Part shown: one piece after another, positions 58,261-64,000 of the stretch
How the letters are laid out: each line of letters begins with the position of its first letter
How positions within the stretch are numbered: the stretch's first letter is position 1
Assembly: GCA_964364175.1 (NCBI GenBank)
Contig: CAYILR010000011.1
Coordinates: forward strand, 1 to 64,000
Source: CAYILR01 sp964364175
GTDB lineage: Bacteria > Bdellovibrionota > UBA1018
Direction: 5' to 3'
Length of the DNA: 64,000 bases
Translations under genes and position numbers: made by a program
Notes under the pieces: generated by a model
The model's input: the letters and a program-made list of their open reading frames with translations, nothing else
What the model was told of the DNA's origin: nothing
The model's database searches: none

Positions 58261-59295
58261 ATGATTCAAGACTGGTCCACTCTTCGAAACGAAGTGCTCA
58301 AAAGTCATCCTGAGATTGCCCCGACTCGGCGCTATCCGATACAGGCACTCTGGTTTTTCGTGTTCTGCGCGTTGATTGTCGGGCTTTCGACCCTGGTGAT
58401 TCAAGTTTTGCCTCAGAGCGGGTGGCTGGCATTTGCGTTGAGCCTGATTCTGGGTGCCACTTATGGATCGTTCGCGCTTTATGCTCATGAGCTTTTGCAC
58501 GGTTCTATTCTCAAGAATTCGTGGGTGACTCACGTCATGGGGTTTTTCGGGTTTCTGGTGGTGGGGCTTTCTCCGGAGATCTGGCTGACGTGGCATAATA
58601 GGGTTCATCATTTCAATACGAACAAATCAGGGATTGATCCCGATTCGTTTGGGCTTTGGGAAGATTTCAAAAAATACCCGATGATCGATTTTGTTCTCAA
58701 AAGGTCTCCCGGATCGGGGCATTGGCTGTCTTGGGTTTACCTGCCGCTCAACTTTAGCAATCAGACGATCACCGTGACCTGGTACCTGATGTGGAAGGGC
58801 GATCCCAAGTATTATTTCACAGCCAACAAGGCTCTGGTCGTTTTTGAAACCCTGTTGACCTATGTTTTTTGGGGAGCCTTGCTGGCATGGGTCGGTTGGA
58901 AAGCGTGGATTTTGATTTATATCGTTCCGTTGTTGATGACCAACGTGATTGGCAGCAGTTACATCCTGGTTCAGCATCTGCTTTGTCCTCTGACGGACAA
59001 AAATGACCCGCTGGAAAATACTCTGGGTGTGACGACTCTTCCATTTCTGGACAGGATTCATTTTCGTTTCAGTCATCACGTCGAGCATCATTTTTTTCCG
59101 GAAATGAATCACGTGGAATTGCCACAGTTGAGAAAACTCCTGATGGCAGATTATCCGAATCGATATCGATGTATGTCGCATCTCAGGGCGCTGACTTTAT
59201 TGCTGACCACGCCTCGTGTTTACCAGGATCAAGCGACGCTTTGGGATCCTTATTCCAAGAAAGTATTCGATGTGTCTGCTTTAGGTCGTTCTTGA
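58261..59295 (+). CDS. fatty acid desaturase family, membrane-bound
   Basis: The 344 residues have the three His boxes of membrane di-iron enzymes: HELLHGS at 76-82, HNRVHH at 112-117 and HHVEHH at 272-277, with His239 and His284 as extra ligands. Four or more hydrophobic segments place it in the inner membrane. It introduces a double bond or hydroxyl into an acyl chain. The nearby acyl and amino-acid condensing enzymes point to a special lipid. The 3' end overlaps the convergent oxoamine synthase by 46 bases. Confidence 0.9.
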   Translation: MIQDWSTLRNEVLKSHPEIAPTRRYPIQALWFFVFCALIVGLSTLVIQVLPQSGWLAFALSLILGATYGSFALYAHELLHGSILKNSWVTHVMGFFGFLVVGLSPEIWLTWHNRVHHFNTNKSGIDPDSFGLWEDFKKYPMIDFVLKRSPGSGHWLSWVYLPLNFSNQTITVTWYLMWKGDPKYYFTANKALVVFETLLTYVFWGALLAWVGWKAWILIYIVPLLMTNVIGSSYILVQHLLCPLTDKNDPLENTLGVTTLPFLDRIHFRFSHHVEHHFFPEMNHVELPQLRKLLMADYPNRYRCMSHLRALTLLLTTPRVYQDQATLWDPYSKKVFDVSALGRS

Positions 59296-60650
59296 CCTAG
59301 TTTATTTGATCTCTTTTTTTTTGAACTCACCAGTGAGAATTCTTTGCCTAATTTTTTGAGGATAGTGAGAGCAAAATCCAAATCCTCTTGCGAATGAGAG
59401 GCGATCACGCTCAATCGGATTCTTTGTTCATCAGCTCGCACGGCGGGAGGTTCGATCATATTGCAAAACAATCCTTCTTCGTGCAGACGTTTGCCGAGTT
59501 TGCGCGCGTCGATGGTGGCTGGCAGGTAGATGGGGATGATGGCCGAATCGGTTTTGACTTTGAATCCGATCGAGCGCAGGCCTTCCAGCATGTATTTGAT
59601 ATTGTGCTGGAGCCTGGGAATCAGAGTGAGGTCTGTTTTGAGCAGCTCCAGGCCGGCGAGGATTGCAGCCACCACGGTTTGAGGAAGATGTGCTGAGAAC
59701 ATGTAGGAGCGTGAAAAATATCTCAGGTAGTCGATGAGCTCGCGAGATCCAGCAACGAATCCCCCGGTGACCCCAAATGTTTTGCTGAACGTGCCCATGG
59801 CTACGGTGACGTCATCTGACACGCCGAAGTGATTGGCGGTTCCTGCTCCGCAAACTCCCAGTACGCCGGTTCCGTGGGCATCGTCGAGGCATAGGGTGGC
59901 TTTGTATTGGCGGCAGAGCTGCGCGATTTCTCGCAGCGGCGCAGAGTCGCCATCCATTGAGTACACGCCTTCGACTGCTACGAAAATATTCGCATCGGGT
60001 TCTAATTTTTTTGCATGGTACTTGAGGATTTTTTCCAAATGAGCCATGTCGTTGTGCCGAAAAATCCGCGGCTGGATTTTGTGGACCGAACGAGCCAGGC
60101 GCATGCCATCAAATAGGCTGGCGTGGTGGTATTCGTCGCAAACCAAAACATCGCCGGATCTGAGGATTGCATTGATCCAGCCCAGGTTGGCCTGAAATCC
60201 GCTGGGGTAGATCAGGGCGTCTTGCTTGCCCTTGAGGCGGGCAATCTCGATTTCGAGCTGGCGGTGCAGGCTCGACATTCCGTTGAGGAGCGGGGGGCCG
60301 CCCATTCCTACGCCGTAGGTGTCGATGGCTTTTTTGACCGCTTCTTTGATTTGGGGATGATTGGCAAAACCCAGGTAGTTATTGGATCCCATCATGACCA
60401 TTTTTCGGGTTTGCCCGGTCATGCTGTCTTTCACCAGGACGGTGGGACCTGTGGGGCCAATGATTTCACGTGCGTAGAGCGCGTAGCCTTGGCCTGTGGT
60501 TCTGTGAAAATAATCGGAGAAGGGTTTCGTTCTTTCTTGAACAGTTTTGCCGGAGGATTTGATGAAGTGGTGAAGCAAGAAGTTTTCTGCGCTGGATGCA
60601 GAGTTGAGTTCGCTTGAACCCTGATCAGGTTTGTTGTTTTTAGACTTCAT
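59250..60650 (-). CDS. alpha-oxoamine synthase (AONS/serine palmitoyltransferase family)
   Basis: The 466 residues are a fold-type I PLP enzyme that condenses an amino acid with an acyl thioester: GSNNYLGFANHP, GGPPLLNGMSSLHRQLE, DEYHHASLFDG, the DDAHG block at 256-260 and the Schiff base MGTFSKTFG with Lys290. KSGPPLLNG rather than SGGSRL distinguishes it from typical BioF. Products could be 3-ketosphinganine or a related aminoketone; cysteate as donor would give sulfonolipids. The ATG at 60650 was preferred over a frame from 60680. Probable co-transcription with the dikinase upstream. Confidence 0.85.
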   Translation of the reverse strand: MKSKNNKPDQGSSELNSASSAENFLLHHFIKSSGKTVQERTKPFSDYFHRTTGQGYALYAREIIGPTGPTVLVKDSMTGQTRKMVMMGSNNYLGFANHPQIKEAVKKAIDTYGVGMGGPPLLNGMSSLHRQLEIEIARLKGKQDALIYPSGFQANLGWINAILRSGDVLVCDEYHHASLFDGMRLARSVHKIQPRIFRHNDMAHLEKILKYHAKKLEPDANIFVAVEGVYSMDGDSAPLREIAQLCRQYKATLCLDDAHGTGVLGVCGAGTANHFGVSDDVTVAMGTFSKTFGVTGGFVAGSRELIDYLRYFSRSYMFSAHLPQTVVAAILAGLELLKTDLTLIPRLQHNIKYMLEGLRSIGFKVKTDSAIIPIYLPATIDARKLGKRLHEEGLFCNMIEPPAVRADEQRIRLSVIASHSQEDLDFALTILKKLGKEFSLVSSKKKRSNKLGQERPKADTSNTFLE

Positions 60651-60701
60651 GCTGCCCCGTACCCTATCATAATATAGCAATTTAGTATACTAATGATTGT
60701 G

Positions 60702-63116
60702 TTATTCAATAATTTCAACTATCCCCGTTAAACCGTTCATTTTGACCCTCTGCCCGGTTTTAAGCGTTTGGGTGGCTCCTTGCAGGTTGAGCACGGCTGG
60801 AATTCCATATTCCCTGCCGATCACAGCTGCGTGAGAAAGCAGTCCGCCCACCTCAGTAATGACTCCACTGACCAGGCCCAGGACAGGTGTCCAACCCGGA
60901 TCCGTGAAGCGAGTGACCAGAATCTCCCCTTTTTGAATTTGATGGGTTTCGGAAAGTTCAGAAATAATGCGCACAATTCCCTCGATCGTTCCTGGGCTGC
61001 ATCCCGTTCCTCTCAAGATAGTTTTTCCATCCTGGCTTTCCTCCACGTAGCTCAGGGCCGAACGCTGCCTGACGCTGCCTCCGAGTTCGTCGGGTGGAGT
61101 GAGATTCTTGTAGCCCAGGTACATGAGCTTGCTGTGCTGAACGATTTCTTGGATCTGCGAGGGGGATTTTTTTTGAGTCATCCAATCCCGGACATCCTCC
61201 GTGCAAACCATGAAAATATCCGTAGGGTCGCTCAGTATCCCTGATTTTTTCCAGCGATTTCCGGCCTCCAGGGCATAGAGCCTGACGAGGTGATAGGAGC
61301 GAGTGGAAAACTCGCGCATGGACTCCCGGAGGACGAGGAATATTCGCGAAGTCTCCAATTGTTTGAGGAAGCTGTTTTTACGTAGCAGTCGTGTAAAAGC
61401 TTTGCGGTCCATGGCCTTGAGGATTTCGGATCGTTCTTTTTCGAAGGCATGATTCTGGGATTGGATGGTGACTTCTGGGTCTCTGGGCTGCTCACCCGAG
61501 GCAAGCATCTCTGCGACGATGGCTTGGATGCGCTGAGGGGTTTCGCCCCAGCGGGGGACCGTGATGTCCAGCTCGGCATCCCCGTGGAAGTAATGGTTTT
61601 GGATGAATTCGTTCGAGGCTTTGCTCCAATCGGAGGATTCAAAGCTGTTTTCTTTGGCCACTCGGAAAAGTTTGAGCAAGCCCTTTTGGATTTCCATGTG
61701 ACTGATGTCAGACAGTCCGGTCATGAGCTGAATGGGGGAGATTTCGCGACCTGTGGCTTTGGAAATGCTTTTAACGGTTTTCCTGAAATCATCCTGGAAA
61801 TTGGAATTATTGTAAATCGTCGTGAAATAATCACACTCGGTTTGTTGATGAAAATCCAATATTTCATCCAAGAGTTTGAAGAATTCAGCGTCAGTGAGGT
61901 TTTTGAATTCTGGGATTTGTTTCAAGTATGCGGTTTCTTTTTTCAGGAACCCAGGCGCATAGGATTGCGCAAGACGGATTTGCTTTTGGTAGTTTTTCTG
62001 CAAGGAAATCGCCACAGGAATGGCAGGGAGAATCGTCTTGGGATTGGTGGGGATCCGGATGGGGCCATCGGGACCGTAGTCTTTTTGAATGCCCAAGCTT
62101 TGATCGAAATCCTTTTCATCGAAACCTGGTATTTTTTCGAGCGCGCGTTTGATGGCGCTCGCGTTCCAGTAGGGCCTTCCGTAAAAACAACGAATATACG
62201 TATCCTGTGTATTTTTTGAAATCAGGCCCAGGGATTTCATGTATCGCGGCATGGATTCCTGAAAAGCATCCCGGTAAAGCGAATACATGAAGGGCGAACA
62301 AACACGCGCCGAAACGCCGCCATCCTTGAAGTCAGAGTTGGTGTACTCTTCGACGTCATCCCTCCATCGGATTTGTGTGATGGGACGGGATTGCAGGATC
62401 CACAATTGATCATGGGCGTCGATGGCCCACTCAATGTCCTGAGGATAGCCGTAGTGGGCCTGCAAGCGGAGGCCGAACGTGTTTAGTTCTCGGATGTTTT
62501 TCGCGGACAGACGGGAGTTTGCAACAGAGTCGGGGGCTATTTCCTCGGATTCAATGACGCTAGTCCGAGATTGAACCACGTAACGATTGGGAGAGATTTG
62601 ACCCGAAACCAGCTTTTCTCCCAAGCCTTCGCAGCACTCGATCAAAGAATTTTCCTCGCGTCCCGTCAGGGGATGGATAGAAAAGTAAACGCCCGCTGTT
62701 TTTGCGGGGACCATTTTCTGCACAAGCACGCACATTTCAGCTTTTTTGGGATCGATTTTCTTGGCTTCCAAATAAGTTTGGACCTGGGGAGAAAAAACAG
62801 AATCACGGCATTTCTGTATTTTTTCGTGGCAGTCTTTTGCAGTTTCAACTTCCAAAAAAGTCACGTACTGGCCAGCAAAGCTCGCGCCAGCGAGATCCTC
62901 CATGGTTCCGCTGGATCGAACTGCGACAGGGAATCCGCCGATTTTCTGAATCGCTTGCTCAAGATCTTCGAGGCTGATTTTTTGCAAATCTGTTTCTGGA
63001 AAAATAACAAATCCGCGAGGGACGGGGAACTCCGCTTGAATCAGCTCGTTCAACACCTCTGCCTTGCCGCCGAGAGGTTGCTGAGGATCAGGAGTGCCCA
63101 AAAAATGAAAACTCAT
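60702..63116 (-). CDS. PEP synthase/rifampin phosphotransferase-like dikinase
   Basis: The 804 residues have an ATP-grasp domain (about 15-250, PVAVRSSGTMEDLAGASFAGQYVTF, and IEWAIDAHDQLWILQSRP), a helical middle and a swivelling His domain at the end (TRFTDPGWTPVLGLVSG then EVGGLLSHAAVIGREYGIP with the phosphorylated His762). A TIM-barrel PEP-binding domain after the His domain is missing, unlike PEP synthase and like rifampin phosphotransferase. It should therefore phosphorylate some other small molecule with both ATP phosphates. The substrate is unknown; the lipid neighbours suggest a lipid head group. Confidence 0.85.
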   Translation of the reverse strand: MSFHFLGTPDPQQPLGGKAEVLNELIQAEFPVPRGFVIFPETDLQKISLEDLEQAIQKIGGFPVAVRSSGTMEDLAGASFAGQYVTFLEVETAKDCHEKIQKCRDSVFSPQVQTYLEAKKIDPKKAEMCVLVQKMVPAKTAGVYFSIHPLTGREENSLIECCEGLGEKLVSGQISPNRYVVQSRTSVIESEEIAPDSVANSRLSAKNIRELNTFGLRLQAHYGYPQDIEWAIDAHDQLWILQSRPITQIRWRDDVEEYTNSDFKDGGVSARVCSPFMYSLYRDAFQESMPRYMKSLGLISKNTQDTYIRCFYGRPYWNASAIKRALEKIPGFDEKDFDQSLGIQKDYGPDGPIRIPTNPKTILPAIPVAISLQKNYQKQIRLAQSYAPGFLKKETAYLKQIPEFKNLTDAEFFKLLDEILDFHQQTECDYFTTIYNNSNFQDDFRKTVKSISKATGREISPIQLMTGLSDISHMEIQKGLLKLFRVAKENSFESSDWSKASNEFIQNHYFHGDAELDITVPRWGETPQRIQAIVAEMLASGEQPRDPEVTIQSQNHAFEKERSEILKAMDRKAFTRLLRKNSFLKQLETSRIFLVLRESMREFSTRSYHLVRLYALEAGNRWKKSGILSDPTDIFMVCTEDVRDWMTQKKSPSQIQEIVQHSKLMYLGYKNLTPPDELGGSVRQRSALSYVEESQDGKTILRGTGCSPGTIEGIVRIISELSETHQIQKGEILVTRFTDPGWTPVLGLVSGVITEVGGLLSHAAVIGREYGIPAVLNLQGATQTLKTGQRVKMNGLTGIVEIIE

Positions 63117-64000
63117 ATTCGAGTGATCCTTTTGAGAGTACCCATTCCTATGCCGACCTTTTTTGCCATTTCAAGAGTCTGAAACACGGTGGATTTCTGG
63201 AGCGTACCGATCGACAGATTTTGTGAATAGCCCAAAAGCCCTGCTGCGATGGTTTCTCCCATACAGGCATAGGTCTCGCCCGCAGGCGTGGGCAGCCAGT
63301 CGGACTTGAGACTTTGTTCGAGAGGCAGCTTGGCGCGACCGCCTTGGTAGCAGCGAACATCTTTGCGTTCCGAGAAAACACGAGAATCAATATTGGTCGG
63401 GACAGAGACGTCCATGATGATCGCGTTTTCCTTGAGGTGTTCGGGAAAAATCACGCTCTGGGGGGAATTGGTTCCGACCACCACGATGTCGCAAGTCGTG
63501 AGCTGGGACAACTGATCAGTGACCTGCAAAGCACTGGAATCGATTTTGGAATTTTTCAGGATCGCCTGATAGGCCTCCTTGGCTTTGGGGCTGTCTTCGG
63601 TTCCTTCGCGGAAAACCAGGAGCAAATCGCGGGCGTCATCAGCAAGAATCTGAGTGACCACGTTGCAAATATTGCCAGCAGCTCCGACCACGCCAATTCG
63701 AACATCCGCAAGGGTTTTGCCTGATTCTTTGAGCAATTGAACGATGGCTTCGTGAGCGTATCCGGCGGTGAGTCCATTGCCAGTGGTCAAGGGAAGTCCT
63801 GAGCGGCGGAGTAGCAAACCGTTGTGGGTCACAATGCTGGTGTACTGCCCCAATCCCACGAAGCTCATTTTTTCTTTTGCAGCTCGTGCCGCCATGGCCT
63901 GGACTTGTTGCAGAGCAAGTCCGTCGCCACGGTAGTGACTCTGGATATAGAAATCGGAATTCAGGTAAGTGCCATAGCAGTGCAGGTGGATTTTCTCTCG
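63113..64000 (-). CDS. acyl-ACP reductase-like Rossmann protein (5' end outside window)
   Basis: At least 295 residues, with the upstream part cut by the window edge at 64000. The sequence matches the aldehyde-forming acyl-ACP reductase family: GLGQYTSIVTHNG, LTTGNGLTAGYAHEAI, the dinucleotide site VGAAGNICNVVTQIL and TYACMGETIAAGLLG, where the Cys corresponds to the acyl-enzyme cysteine of cyanobacterial AAR. It would reduce an acyl thioester to an aldehyde with NADPH. ATGA overlap with the dikinase links them. A shikimate dehydrogenase-like relative is an alternative. Confidence 0.75.
   Translation of the reverse strand, partial: REKIHLHCYGTYLNSDFYIQSHYRGDGLALQQVQAMAARAAKEKMSFVGLGQYTSIVTHNGLLLRRSGLPLTTGNGLTAGYAHEAIVQLLKESGKTLADVRIGVVGAAGNICNVVTQILADDARDLLLVFREGTEDSPKAKEAYQAILKNSKIDSSALQVTDQLSQLTTCDIVVVGTNSPQSVIFPEHLKENAIIMDVSVPTNIDSRVFSERKDVRCYQGGRAKLPLEQSLKSDWLPTPAGETYACMGETIAAGLLGYSQNLSIGTLQKSTVFQTLEMAKKVGIGMGTLKRITRI

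Noticed and set aside
1..64000. tRNA or rRNA genes
   Set aside because: Besides ssrA no T-arm plus acceptor pairing or rRNA-like sequence was seen on either strand; a full scan by software was not possible.

Overview
The window reads as chromosomal DNA of a Gram-negative bacterium, most likely Bdellovibrionota or a neighbouring predatory or formerly deltaproteobacterial lineage. This is inference from gene content: a TIGR02147-family regulator next to secreted proteins, a very high share of signal-peptide proteins of unknown function, many small outer-membrane barrel candidates, LPS heptose genes, PilZ and HD-GYP proteins, and lone HNH endonucleases. By eye the base composition is near 50% GC, with AT-richer patches around 20.9-25.2 kb and 49.9-52.9 kb that look accessory. 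Layout: 0-1.8 kb holds the tmRNA gene ssrA (minus strand, tag ANNDYALAA) with promoter and terminator, a 5'-truncated gene remnant fused to its 3' end, and a BrnT/BrnA toxin-antitoxin pair. 1.8-16.4 kb is mostly secreted proteins: a long paralogous pair flanking an HD-GYP protein and a degenerate alpha/beta hydrolase, then two lipoproteins, one with an RCC1 propeller inserted. At 9279-9555, between two convergent genes, lie two inverted copies of a palindromic element with a conserved core and copy-specific arms. 15.7-20.9 kb carries a HAD phosphatase, a PilZ protein, a methyltransferase and the two E1 subunits of a 2-oxoacid dehydrogenase. 20.9-25.2 kb is a mobile patch: a RAYT (REP-type tyrosine transposase) inside 37-bp inverted repeats, with further copies of the repeat closing neighbouring genes. 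25.2-33.1 kb includes the co-oriented run hisC-cmk-heptosyltransferase-heptokinase-ABC transporter. 33.1-37.9 kb is a structured leader, a TIGR02147 regulator and secreted proteins. 37.9-42.3 kb is a tight minus-strand operon of six overlapping genes: barrel proteins, a matrixin protease and an M23 peptidase. 42.4-49.9 kb has typA, a MazEF-type module, a caspase-like secreted protein, an HNH endonuclease and queF. 49.9-52.9 kb is a candidate defence or toxin patch: an HTH regulator with a palindromic promoter, an AbiEii-like nucleotidyltransferase and a convergent AbiEi-like/Fic fusion. 55.2-64 kb is probably a lipid-modification cluster: SDR epimerase, radical SAM enzyme, DUF2061-APS kinase fusion, fatty acid desaturase, alpha-oxoamine synthase, a dikinase and an acyl-ACP-reductase-like protein cut by the window edge. 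How the genes relate: the heptose kinase and heptosyltransferase belong to LPS core synthesis; the 55-64 kb set suggests an amino-acid-derived sphingoid or sulfonolipid-like membrane lipid (inference); the several secreted proteases (papain-like, caspase-like, matrixin, M23) fit an organism attacking or remodelling other cells. Start codons were chosen by ribosome binding sites and by the many ATGA-type stop/start overlaps. All functional calls come from reading motifs; no database search was run.
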